This document shows positions 1 to 13,500 of a stretch of DNA of 64,000 nt, piece after piece. Each line of letters opens with the position of its first letter. Within the stretch, counting starts at the first letter, position 1. The notes beneath the pieces were generated by a model that saw only the letters and a list, made by a program, of their open reading frames with translations, searched no databases and had not been told where the DNA came from. Origin of the DNA: Eumeta japonica (lineage: Eukaryota; Arthropoda; Insecta; Lepidoptera; Psychidae); contig BGZK01000222.1 of the NCBI GenBank assembly GCA_005406025.1, forward strand, positions 496,001-560,000. Direction: 5' to 3'. Both the position numbers and the translations under genes were made by a program.

Positions 1-2179
1 TTTCAGCGACTAAGGCTTTGGCGCCTTTAAGAACTGAAGTCGCCATTAAACAAAAAAATACTAATTTAAACGTGAGCTTTCAGAGAAAACTGATGTTTCA
101 GTTCAATGACAGAATTTAAGACAAAATCTTTACTTTGTAGTTCACTTAATAGACTATTTGAATAATATATCCATATAATTATTTATTCCTTCATTATTTA
201 CAAATATTGTAAGATTAAATTACTTAGTAGCAACCAAACAACCTCAATTCTTCAATTTTTTCTGATCTAAAAAAGGGCAGGCCGAACAAATGGTTCGGTT
301 TGTCCCTTCTTAGATCGAGCTCTACAAATATTTCCACATAGGCTTGGAGAAAATAGACTATGACAGACAGACAGGCATGAGATGGATCCGTAAAGCGTTC
401 CATTTTTCCAGCAGGTGCATGCAACCTTAAAAACAATCATTTAACTGGACAAGAGGTTCTAGAGCTATTCACAAACTGACAGAGACTTCGTATTTGATAT
501 GTGTAGATAATGTACGAAATATTTAAAATGAGGTGCCTATGTCATGTATTCCTTTTCCGTAATTGTCAATTATACCTGAAATAAACAAACTTTTTAAAAT
601 CTATCTCATTCTTTTAGACAAATATTATTTATGAGCAATTTTTCATTCTCCATATGTGAGGGGGGATTTAAAATTAAGATCTTTTGCGAAAATTCTCATT
701 TATTTTCTCATTTTACATGAATACACCAAGCAAAACTCAAATGCACACTTGTTTTTTGATAGCATGAGGCAGCTTGCACTACAGAGGCACGAAGTTGAAT
801 TCTTCTTTCAATTTTCAACATTGTGTGGCTTGAGAAAACAAAAAAGAAATATGAAAATTATTTCTCTACCGTCTTATATTATGTAAGATGAAAAATGTTT
901 TACTGTACTCAGTTACATTTCTTTGGAGTGGCATCCACAGCGAGTAGCGTGATATTTTATACTTTTTTTACAGACTATAGCGGGGGTTTAAATTAAAAGA
1001 AATCATTCTCAATCATTATTTCATAAATGCAACACAAAAACTATACAATTCTTTTCTGTTGGTTTTTTGCCACAACTTTTATCACTTATGCCAATATAAA
1101 TTTGATTAAAACATATATATGAAAAAGACTAATTATATAATTACAGTTTGTTAACACAAGTGGTATAAAATAAAAAAACTTGGTAACAAAAAAAAAATGG
1201 AATATTTTATCGCTCTCTAGAAATATAATTAAGCTTGATTTATCAATTCTAACCTTTGAAATTTGTAATTCATACATTGTAATTTAATTTTTATAGTGCA
1301 AAGTTTATGGATTAAATAAATATAAACAAAATAAACTATATAGCAATAGCAATGACCATGTGATGTTTGATAATTATTATACATAGTGCATTCTTACAGA
1401 TTATATTGCATTATTTTAATATCAGTGGGAAAGTGTAACACAAGAAAATTAAAAAAAAAAACTGTCAATTTGCGGCATGCTTTTATAACAATGAATAACA
1501 ATAATTTGTATTATCATTTAAAAACCCTATAAGATTCTATTGAAAAATCTTTAATATTTGATCACGTATTTTTTTATGACATTTACATCAAATAAGCATG
1601 AATTTTTAGTACAATATAAGCTAATGGTTTTTAAATGTTTATCATAGTCAGTTTTCACCAATCAATCGTTCTGGAATTTATGCGCTAATGATTATATATA
1701 ATTTACAGTATTTTCATTCAAAATCTTCATCAAATTTGGATATAGTGTAATATTATAGCTAACCTATAAAAAAAAAAACTAAAAACCCCAATTTAATATA
1801 AACACAGGATAAACATTACCAGAAACTGACAGCCTTTGATTGCAAAATTTCAGAAAATATATAAGATTTTATGCAACCATAATTCGAGTATCCACGTTAT
1901 AAATATTACAGATTGGCTTCGCTAACTCAAATGTGCAATTGAGAAAAGCTACGTGTAAACTTTGTTCATAAACTCCCAAGCATTTAATACATTTATTTAT
2001 TTTAATTGACATGCAGTTTTTTTTTCACCATATATATACACAAAACTAACCTCTGGAGCCAATTTTCAAATCATATGTAACATTTCTATGAAGTTGGATC
2101 CGTTTGTATATTATATCACATGAGTTCAACTTAAACCTTATATTTATTCAAACCTAAAAAGTTGTCTGTCTGCATGAAC
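1..2179. other. AT-rich DNA without a recognisable gene
   Basis: No conserved coding frame or RNA gene seen on either strand. Open frames here are short and low complexity. It lies downstream of the NC2alpha 3' end. Confidence 0.6.
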
Positions 2180-2328
2180 ATAAAAATTAGGCGCACATAG
2201 TATAACTAAGCGAGTGCCCGAGAGCAATGAATCACGCGTATCTTTAACACCATGAAGCGAATCTGGAGAAAGAACGTAGTGACAATGAAACAACTTCTTT
2301 AGCGAGGCTCCGTCCGCCTAATTTTTAT
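2180..2328. mobile_element. Small foldback element (MITE-like), copy 1
   Basis: A 149-bp unit bounded by perfect 14-bp terminal inverted repeats, ATAAAAATTAGGCG and CGCCTAATTTTTAT. There is no coding capacity. A diverged relative lies at 17956-18155, with similar ends (AATAGGCGGACAGAG and CTCCATCCGTTTATTT). No clear target-site duplication. Confidence 0.6.
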
Positions 2329-3933
2329 TATCCGTCCACGCTCAATAGTTTATCAAAATCTGAAAGCGTACGACATATAAACAAATCTCATTTTAATATT
2401 GACCTTAAAACTATATGGAATAGCCGGTACATAAAAAACAGAATTATTTAAAAAATTATAATGTCTCTATTTATCTAGATAAGTGAAAAAAAACAATTTT
2501 CCTAATATTTTATGCCTGATATGTACATAAAGCAATGTTATAGTTCCCTATTAGAATACATAGTATTTGATTTACTGCTCAAGCGCAGCCTGTATTATTG
2601 TGAGGAATATTACAAGACATGGGCGTGCCGAGATGGGTTCAGCATGACCTACAAGCCAACTTGATGATCGAAAATTTATTAATACCAGACGACACGGAGC
2701 CCGTATGATAGATCACACGATCAATCATAACTTAAATTATACTTAAGTGTACACATTTAAAAATCTCTTTTCAAGATGTACGATTGCATATGATGAAATA
2801 TGTATATTTCATAAGTGAATCAAGAAACAAGTAAAAGTGGATTTATACAAAACAAATATTATATTTCTTAGACTATTACTGGCCTAACAAAAGACATAAG
2901 ACGATAAGAACTTAAAGTAGGTATTAAGACTCATTCATGTCAGTTACGAAAGGCATACAATTTTAGAGGATCTAATATATAAACCTTGCTTAATCTAAGT
3001 ATACCATTCTCGATATCAGCTCAATTTGCATATCGGAATACAAGCGTTGATGTGTCTATATATCTGTTTACCGATTTGTGCTGTGGTATCGCAAATAATA
3101 TATAACAGTTTAATATATGCAAAGAAAAATTAGAATTGTTTAAGAAAAATCGTGATAAACATAATTTCTCTATTACAAATATACAAATAAAAGTAGTGGT
3201 TACATGTTAGTTGATAAGACAAGGTAATGAATTTATTCAGAAGGTTGTGTACGCATGTTCAAAGAGGTCCTTGAGAGTATACGAAATTTTTCCTTAAAAG
3301 AAATTTAAAATTCATATTGAGCAAACACTGTAAAAAAGGGTATCATACAACTACTAAATATTTAGAGGATAAATGTAGATGAACATAACCAGTTTGCCTC
3401 TTTATCTAAGTCTTATGTTTGATGTAATCGGCTTTGAAAAAAGTTACGCTCAACTTTTTTTGATTATTCTTTTTGAGGGGTTTGAGTTATGAAGGAGTGC
3501 TAATTTTTTAATATTTTGCGGTTTTTTTAAAATTCCATGATTTATTTCAAACATTATTTTAAAATCTACGAAATAAAAAAAACGAACCTCTCGCTGAGAA
3601 TGGCGAAAATAAAATACATTCCTAAACGATTTCTAACAAAAGAAAGATACAATACTATTTTTGATCTTCATCTAAACTATCACTTATCACACAATAAAGG
3701 CACAACACCCGTGCAATATACAAAAAGATTGACAATAAACTAAACATCACTCGACACAATTTTCATGTGACATAAAATACAAACGTTCATCTCTTGTACT
3801 AAAACAAAGAACAAACTACGTAACTTTTTTTTTTGGCACCGACTTACACACGCACACGTAATATGGACCGTTAAACATAACTCGGTATTTATATATATGT
3901 ATATACATTTAAAAATAACTTAGTAGTAACGTT
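2329..3933. other. AT-rich DNA, includes NC2alpha 3' UTR
   Basis: The part next to 3934 is the NC2alpha 3' UTR, with a candidate end near 3541. The rest shows no gene. Confidence 0.5.
3541..3546 (-). terminator. Candidate NC2alpha poly(A) signal
   Basis: TTTATT on the plus strand (AATAAA on the minus strand), about 390 nt past the NC2alpha stop codon. It is one of several AATAAA-like sites in AT-rich DNA, so the choice is weak. Confidence 0.3.
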
Positions 3934-4570
3934 TCAGGTATCATAGTCTTCGTCGATCTGCAGATTACCAGAACTCAGACTGTCCACATCCACAGGTGGT
4001 CTCACTAAATCTATCTTCCTCGGTTCCTGCACGGACCTGTTCGTTTGCAGCCTCCTGCCGTCGAGGGGCGGCGCATTCGTCGCCGTGGTGTCGAGTACTT
4101 TTATTTCGGGTTTGCATATGTTTTTGGAGAAATCTATGTTTATTATCGGTGTGATTGGAGTTTTCGCGGTCAGTAGGGACACGTTATTGTTAAGAGGGAG
4201 ATCTATTTGCAGCTTCTGCTTCGTCTTTGGTGAGGTGTCTATGCGAGGGTATTGCGAGGTCGACGGCTGAGGCGTGTAGCTGGGATTGACCCTGATGACG
4301 CTAGTCGTCTCCGGCTCCGTGATCAGCGTCTCCTGGTAGAAGTTGGCGCTCCTGGACTGTACGGTCGATTTCTTCGATAGATCGATGACGGTGTCGATCG
4401 GTGTCGTTATCGTCTCCGTTCTTTGGATCCTCATGGGCTCGGCCTCCTGCGAGTGCGCACGTTTTATGATGTCCCTCGGCGGTATCATGGGCTGCGTCGT
4501 CGACTCCATGCTGTTCGACGCGTTCGAGTCCTCCCTGACCAGTCTGCGGGTGCCAGGGGGCTCTGACGAT
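3934..4570 (-). CDS. NC2alpha: NC2alpha coding exon 5 and stop codon
   Basis: A 637-nt terminal exon after a TTACAG acceptor. It encodes a Ser/Thr/Pro-rich tail of about 211 residues, with an IDLSKKS motif and the acidic end DEDYDT before the stop. Codons are GC-rich against AT-rich surroundings. The Met at 4507-4509 is internal, because the frame continues upstream to the acceptor without a stop. Confidence 0.92.
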
Positions 4571-7500
4571 CTGTAATGAAATGCGTTAAAGTCAGTACGA
4601 TAGTAAACTTCTGGCTTCCATAAAACGATTTTATTGCCAACAAAACATAAGTATACTTAACATTTGATTGTGTCTAAGAACACAGAAACAATCATTCTCC
4701 AATCGACTGTAGCAGTCTGCGTTTTATCATCTACAGTTTCAAAACATATTGCTGCCAATATTCCTATTTTATCTATTTACATATTTTTTTTAGTTAGTAC
4801 CTACTCGCCTAAGCGTCGCACTTATTTACATATTTAATTACCTGTAGTTAATATTGTAACTGTGATATAGGTAGATTAATTAATGTTATTTTTATTATAA
4901 ATTCACGCCTATTTCCCAGAAGGCTAAGCAGAGACTACATATTTCCACATTGTACGACCTTTACACATCTCTCTAGCTTCACTCATATCCATCAGTCCTC
5001 ATGCAAGCAGTTCAGTTTAGGGTGCTTAAAATTTGGCATCTTTCTAGATGACCAGACCACCGCAACATACCTTCTTCCATTCCAGTCACTACATCTTCCT
5101 TCAAACCATATCGCTCTCTGTCATCACTACTTCTGCATCTATCTTATCTTTCAAAGATACTCCACACGTACTACGCAGAGATGGCATCGCCACTGTGGTA
5201 GGTAGGTATAACAAAGGGTAAAAAAAACGAGATAAATAAAACAGCATTTTCTTCTTCACCGAAACTAACGGAGAATACTACGCTGCGACACACTTCGAAT
5301 ATATGAACAAATATTTGTGCAGCGGCGTATGTTTCACGTAAACCACCTGACTATACGCCGGGAACATTGTAATATGACTCAGCACTCTTAAACTTGTCAT
5401 TGTTCGGGCTATGGACCATGACGGAGAATTTGTTCCAATGTTTAATAGAATTATCCACATTTTGTTCCAGTATCTCCTCAACTACGTATAATACGATAGG
5501 GAGGTCATCGAAGCATTAGGCACCACTACCCACTATAGAAAAATCCGGGTGTGGTAACAAATTATAAAACTTTGTCTTTCTAATTTTCGGTTTCATATAG
5601 AAGTAAACATGTGGTGTATTAATGTCTTCTCATAAGTAAAAACGTTTAATCCCCTATTTTATGCTGTTAGGGGTTGAATGTTCAAGAACGCTGAAATACT
5701 GAAGTACTACATTATTTGTGAAAATTAGCCTTAATATTAATTTTTGTGTCTCCAGCCTTAAAAAAATACGGGAGTCTCATACAAACTTTCATTCCGTACT
5801 TTACATTCGTTTGTCATTGGACGTCCACTGTTAGAAGTGACCTGCCCCCTTAGAGTTCCATCACGTACGATCTTGAGCCATCTGCGGCTAAAGCCGACTT
5901 GCGATCTTTAACAGGGCGTCCCACACCGCGCGTCCAGTTAGTCGCCACTCAAGGTTTCTCCTCCTAGTGGTTGTCAGTTCCACGAGAGACGTGGGCGTCC
6001 GTTTCCACTTTAATTTGCTGATTCTGAAAGCTACATTAGCTACTCTGCTTCTTCGACGGATTTCTTCGTTTCGAATTTTATCTTGCATAGAAACCCCGAG
6101 CATAATTCTTTCTGTCACGTGTTCAATGAATCTGAGTCCATTTATGAGACCAATAGTAAGGGACATCGCATCTGTATGGCATTTACACAATTAAGAGCGC
6201 TATATTCAAAATGGGCGAACTATAATGATACTCACGCCTATTTCCTAGAAGAGTAGGTAGAGACTGTACATTTTCAAACGCTATGATCTTTGCATATTTC
6301 CCTTACTTCGCTGACATCCATCAATTTTTTTCATGCAAGCTCGTCAGTTTTGGCTGCTTAAAATTTGGCCCTTTTTTAATATGCCACCAATTTGGTCTGC
6401 ATAGGATTTTCTAGGGCGACCCTTGCCGACCTTCCCATCACATACATTCGTTCAATAATTTGTTTTGTCAGTCTATTGTCGTTCAACTTCTCCATATGGA
6501 CAAATGACCACAGCACACCTTTTTTTATTCCAAAAACAACATCTCTTAAACCACATATTGGTATTATAAATTAGAAAAACTGAAACCTCCATACATATTT
6601 ACACCCCTTACTTTACATCCACCCTTAGGGGCTGAATTAAAAAAATAAAATGTTCCTTGTCTACCTCGTAGTAAGTTAGCCAATCGATCAGAATGCATCT
6701 CTTTATAACATCAGTATAGACTAATACAGATAGCTACTACACTACAATTATTATTTACATAAAGCATTTCAAGCACCGGAATGTGCCAAAAAATAATTTA
6801 TAAACATTTTGATACTTGTTAAACAACTCAATAGATTACATATTTATAATATTGTTACGTTCTATACAGAATTATTTATTTATTGAAGTGTTTCATGAAA
6901 TAATAAATAAAAACTGGCTAAGGGCAAGTTGGACCCTACTCGATGTAGGGTTATAAAGCTGTTACTACAAAGTAATGCACAACAGATGAAAAAATATTGT
7001 TACACTTTTTTCCATATTTTCCGCACAGAATAGGTATAAGTACTTAGTCGCCTATAACTAGAGAACCAAGTAAGTATGTCGACTATTACTCTGAAACTAG
7101 TGTAAACTAAAGTGCACCAGCAAAAGGGCGTGTCTTCATGTCTTTTATGTCCTTTGGTTGAGAAGTGCAGTTTTTTGACAATAACTAAAAAATGGTATAT
7201 CTGATCATATTGAAACTAATTTTCATTGAAAATACTTATTAAGCATTATCTTTGTAATTATTTTCATATTTTTTGGACGTACGGTTTAAAAAATGAAGAA
7301 GAGGCGGAGACAATTTGTACTACTTTCGGTTGTTGTTTGCTGTTTACTGAAAAATATTTTTTCAGCTTCTGTTAGATGTATGGAGTGAAACATTTATTAA
7401 CCCGCTAGAAATATTTATTTTACTTATTTAACTACCAAACTTAAGTAGCGGCTTATACAAATCACCTATGCTCCGAATTTCATCAATATACATTTTCTAG

Positions 7501-10500
7501 TTTTTGAGTAAAATTCCTGTGACATACTGACAGATGGACGGACATAAGGAAATTGTAAGGGTTCCATTTTTGCTATGTTGGCCCGGAACCCTAAATGTTA
7601 AACTAATGTGACTGCCAGATGTCAATGTCAATTAAACAAATATACTGAATTTTCAATTACAAGAACATATTTTCAAATATATGATTTGTCACAACACATT
7701 ACAATACAATAGTTGATGGTGTCAAGTCTCTTTGTGGGCAACTTCCATAATATCATTCAAATAAGCCTACGCCTCACTTGTTTGTGAATTTTGTTTCGTG
7801 GGTAGAAAATCATTTGCTGTCATGATGCTGTGTGTGGGGCTCGTATTATCATCGTTATGTATGTAACGTCATATAGCGGTTGTGTATATACTACGTTTCT
7901 AAACATATACCCCTATTAAATTAAATATAAAAATCAATAACAATTTAAATGTTATTTACTTATGAGCCAGTACCTCACACCTGCCTTTTGAACAAATAAA
8001 TAGGTATTTATATGAGGCATACGAGATTTACTCTTATATAAATTTAAGAGTTTTATTAAAAAATCACTAAATAATAAAGTGTAGGTATTATACAATTTCT
8101 GAATATTTAGAAGACAGATATCCAAGGGCATAAACTCGACTTTTATCGGGCTGTTTCGTTCTTAATGGTTTTGTATTTGTTTTGGCTGTGTATAAGCAAA
8201 ATAGAAAAGAGCCTACCCTTTAGTTTCTTGCTCGTTCTTCTTGAGGGAAAACTGCCTTCCGATCGAGCGGTAAAGTGTAAATTGGCAAAAAATTATAATT
8301 TATTTCAAGTGTTTTTTTTTTATAATCTGTGAAATAACAATGTTTAGAATATGATTTATAGTTGTCTGAAAATCTTTACAATAAATCTAAAAACGCTATG
8401 CCATGTGAAGTATTTTTAAAACATAATTATAACGATATACCTACTGTCACGATAAAATTATATATTTATGTGGTAAAATTCAACTATATAAATTATAGCT
8501 GGACATTCTGAGGTACGGGCTCATTGTGTTATGTTTTTAGTAGGTTACATCTGTACAACATGTTGAATATATGGGAAACGTGATATGTTATTGTGAATAC
8601 GTACAGACGAGAAAATGAGAAATTTGATATAAAAAATTTTGTGGCCCCTTAAATAATAATTTTTCCATGTAAAATAATATCTCAAAAATCGATCATAATT
8701 CATTTCAACTTGATAACTCAATTAAGATGTTTAACAGCGATGTGCTTCAAACTCTCATTTGAAATAATTAACTGTTAACTGTTAGAGTTAACAACTAAAC
8801 ACGCCGAAATGCATTATTTTAACTTCACAACTGGCAGTTGTTTATGTCAGTCTTAAAGATTAAATTTAATGTCGCGAATGCCAATATCTCTGAGATTACC
8901 GGATATTTTGACATGTTTAGTTTTTCACTTTAACAGTTAACTGTTGCAAATGAGAGTTGTTTAAAGCGCGCCGCTGTAAGAGTCTAAGAAAATGCGAGTT
9001 CACTAATGACACTTAACACTAAAGGAGAATTAAGTGTCGCTAAATGGCTCCAGTACCTCGACGAATTGGGCGAATTTTCCGCGCTCATCATCTCCTTCTC
9101 CTCGGCGGCGGACACGTCCGGAATGTTTTTCACCTGAAACAGCGATTAATATACGAAATAAAATACGAAAACGTAGACTACAATTTGAATCTAATATTAG
9201 GCTATATTAATAAATGACTTGTAAGTGCGAATTAGGGATATTGTTTATGTTACAACTTTTATGCGTATATTATCTCACTAAAAAATACTTCCAAGCGTTT
9301 TCATTTTGACACCACGAGCGGGAGTCACTCGACATGCCGCGTCGTCGCATCTCGTCGCGTCCGGAGCGGCGGGCCCAGCATGACGCCCTACAGAAGAATA
9401 TCTCAAAGTACTGTCCCTTTCATTCGTTACGTCGACGCAAGAAGGATAGCCTGATATAGAGAATCTTCTCTCGGGTCTTCTGCTGGGCCTGCCGGTAGTC
9501 GATTCGGATTCTCCATCACCTATCATCGTTGGACTACGGCGGCGTTGTTCGAGACAAAAATGTTCACTTTTGCGTACAAAGAATGAGAGTATTGTTCAAT
9601 CCTAAACATATGGACACTTACACAGGCTGATCGAAAAAAGAAGCGATTATTTTTATTTTAAAAAATCCCTTTCGAAATAGATTCAGGGAGGTGAGATAAT
9701 ATGACGATAAAAATAGGAACTCCCCTTATTAATATTCAGAGAGCGCGCATCGCGAATTTTGTTTCGTAGTTTAAAAACTTATGGACGAATTTGAACGACC
9801 AAAACATTAAGCACTCTACAAAAGGCGTCGTTCATTATTTTTTTTTAACCGACTTCAGAAAAGGTGGAGGTTCTATGTTCGTCTGTATGTATTTTTTTTT
9901 CGATGAACCTACTCGTTCAAACGTTAATTTCTGTTAATAAATCTTCGTCTGTATGTATGAACGTTCGAGTAGGTTCGGAACCTACTCGTTCAAAATTTAA
10001 TTTATGTTAATAATGTAGTCTTTCCCCAATTTCAGGCTAACCAATAATCGAACTCCAATAAAATTGATACCGAACTTGTCGGATTTCGATAGGTAGGTGA
10101 ATTTAAATTCACGCTGTATACCCATTGAATGAAATGTACGTACTAATAAAAATTGTTCCTTAATATATTTTGAAAGCCATGGAACATTATAAAGTACTAA
10201 CAGCCCCAACACAACGAATCATTGTTCTAAATTTATCACCGTATTAAGTCTACACGGCCACTGTTTGATGTTTTTACAGGCGCATGAGTTGTTTGCGCAT
10301 TTTATACTAGGAAAAAGAAAAAAAAAAAAAGGAAAAATACGCGAGAGATAATATATGTGCTGTGTAGGCCTGTTCTGGTCTCTTCGCCTCGACCTCGTAT
10401 GGACTTTTCTTCAAATCAAGAAATCGTTTACTACTAATAATATTATTGGATAACACATTTTCATTCATTGCTCGTTGCATTTTCTTCAATTGAAGCAAAT

Positions 10501-13500
10501 AAACATGCTTTATCGAAAATAAGCAATTCATGCTTATTAATTCGATAAACAATTTAAATAATCAGACCGAGTAGGGAATTTCTCATATAAATAAAAACTC
10601 CGTGAATCGACTCACCAAGTCGCGCAGGAAGTCGAACCTGGATTCTGCAAGTATACACTGCTTGACGTGCGAGGGACTCAGCGTTTTCGCGTTGCGGGCG
10701 AGCGTTATCTGCGTAGCTTTGGTAAGTAGCGACTCCACGAACAACTCTAGAGTGCGAGGTGTTAAAGGGTTAAGGATCAATGTTTATATACAATGCAAGA
10801 ACGACGCCGCATGCGTCGACCCTCGTCACCCTATTCAGATGCCGCGCCCTTCAACGCTGTGGTGGAATGTCGGTCGGGAGTTGCTGACAGCCGTCGTCGC
10901 TGAATATGATGACAATGTCCGGAACAGGCTGCTTAATTTGCTTTCCGCGGCATGGACCATTTGGTCGGGGTACGAACCCACCAACGATTCGTATGAAATT
11001 ACTGATGACAGGACTGTCACTGTGAATACTAAGCGACAGTAGTCCAATGCTTAATATATACATACAATAAAAGAATAGAAAGAAAAAATTTGCACAAAGA
11101 TATTTGATATAAGTTACTCTGTGGACGTTTGAAACTTTGACAAAATAGGTTTTAATGGTTTTTTTAAGGTTTGTCTTTCTGCCGATGCATTTGTTAACGA
11201 ACTTCGCAAAAACCTACTGCACAGGATTTGATGAAATTTGATATGGTTTGTACCCCGGAGTGACATACGGGGTAGTTTCTGTCCCGTTTCGCTGACATTT
11301 TTATCAATGTGTATATTTTTCATAACGATCATAGACAGCGTTTCCGTTCGCATGGCACTGGGGTTTAGACGCAAACACGCCGAGAGCGGGCCCGGGATCG
11401 ATATCGTGACGGACACGGCGCCGTCGGTCGATGTAAGAGATGTGGGAATTCATCCTACGTCCACGCGGGCGGAGCTGCGGACGAAACTAGTATAAAAATA
11501 TTCATATCATGCATATTAGTAAAATAACACTACAGTATAATTTTATAAATTGCCTTTATACATTAGAGAAGATATTCAGCAATAATTCCATTCCGTTTAC
11601 TTTTAACACACACAAATGCACGCGTCCGCGCAGGCACACGCAACACACACATTCACACACACACATATGTATGATACATGGATGTATATTTCGATTAAAA
11701 TAAAATGCTCTCTTTTGATTTGTACGTTTGCAAGACTATAATGAGTTCTCGAACATTAAGAAGACAAAATACAAATAACCACTAAAAATGAAACCGAAAT
11801 GTGATAGGTAAAGTTAAATTTTAGTATTAAAAATATTTTAACCAACGCAAGGCGTGGCCCGCTAACAGTCGCAAAACAAATGCATCCCCAAAGTATGTCA
11901 TGGGATCGATTGTTTGGATTTAAGAAGAAAAATTACCCCTCGTTCAATAAAGTACTGCTAGCATGAAATGGAACAATACCAGTCAGTCCACAAGTGCATA
12001 GAAATTAGAATATCTTCTTTACAGGCGATACTGCAAACCCTAGCATATGCGTCTATGTGGAAAAGAAGGCTTAAGGAGTAAACGAACATGCAAGCAACAG
12101 ACAGAGGTGGTCACCGAAGCCCATGGGCATCCGCCACCCCTACAGAATGATTAGTGCAATTCCGGTTCTCTAGGAAATAATACGCTTTTTTCTCCTTGAA
12201 TAATACGGGAATACCGCTATCATCGTTATCATATTCAGAGACACAAATCCAAATACAATAGATTCCACTGTCAATCTCGTAGTGATTGTATTTAGCATGA
12301 AATACTAAGTGTTTCTCATTAGACAGAAATATATCAAACAGCTCCAATGGAACAACACTTTCTAGAAGAAAATTTTGTTAAAATACCTTCCGCAACTAAG
12401 TGTTTCTTTAGCCACACATTGGCAAATAGCGTTGTAAAAAAAATATTTACAATTTGACCTTACAACGCCAGCTAAACAAATGTCTTGTGACAAATGTCGC
12501 CAATTTTATATGGATGCTCTTACAAAATAAATTTTCTAATTTTATATTTTTATGGCAAACTAGCATTTAGTACTTTAGCCATGAAAATCTACCAAACTAG
12601 ACAAGCCTCGAGCCAACGTCGTCAGTTTACGACTAGGGGTCGCTAGTGACCGTTGGCTTAAACACTGCAACATCGTCCGAGACAATCGCTTGACGTGTTC
12701 TCGATTTAACTCGATCGCGGTTTAACTTGACTTTCGACCAGAAACCTTTCGTTTTCAATGCAACGCTTTTATTATCATTAAACTATCGCCGCCCAAGTAC
12801 GGAATGCTTACATAGGAATACTAATTAAGGACAATTAATTGTCTACGTATTGTGTGTTGATTACATTATGCTTACGTAATAGAGCAAGCTCGACGAATTG
12901 ATTCGACCAGGAAGTCACACGATCCGCTATAAAATGTGTAAAAAGAATTAAAAGTTATTTTAACAATGCATACATTCCACGAGGGGCATGCCAAAAAACT
13001 AGATACTTAAAAATTATATTATTTATTGTCTACCACAAATATCTATCTTCTAAAAGCATTCACCCTGAGCATGTATACACTTTTTCATGCGTTAAATCAC
13101 TTAAAAATACCTCTGACCACTATTTACTAGATGCCTCGAAGATTTTGAAATTATAGGCAATCAGTATATCTTCCTTGTTCTCCAATCTCTCGCCTAATAC
13201 ATATTTTTTAATTTTGGGAAACAACTAAAAATCGCATGGTGTTAAATCAGAGGAGTGTGGTGGGTGAGGTAGGATTGCCAATTTTTTTTGATTAAAAAGT
13301 AAAGTGTTCTGGCTGACGTGTGGGGTGACGTTGTCGTCTCGCAAAAGAAGGTGCCGGATTGGTGGTTTCGGTCGCTCGTCACACCAAACTGATAATTCTG
13401 TTGGGGCACAAACTGTCCTATATCACTCAGAATTAAATGTTCATTAATTCTCCAGCACCAGAACAGCAATATGACCGGTCTTACAAAACAACGTGGCGAA

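Noticed and set aside
4085..4576. Plus-strand ORFs over 4.1-4.6 kb
   Set aside because: Antisense shadows of NC2alpha exon 5, which joins in frame to the other four exons.
9278..9526. 82-codon minus-strand ORF as an extra NC2alpha exon
   Set aside because: Exons 3 and 4 already join in phase to give the conserved DL|VKNIPD sequence. No family similarity is seen in this ORF.
10602..11042. 146-codon plus-strand ORF as a gene
   Set aside because: Its first half is the exact antisense of NC2alpha exon 3, whose conserved histone fold is on the minus strand. Only the part beyond 10786 remains unexplained.
12111..12347. 78-codon minus-strand ORF as a gene
   Set aside because: No recognised domain, no splice partner, and repeat-type sequence at its 3' end.
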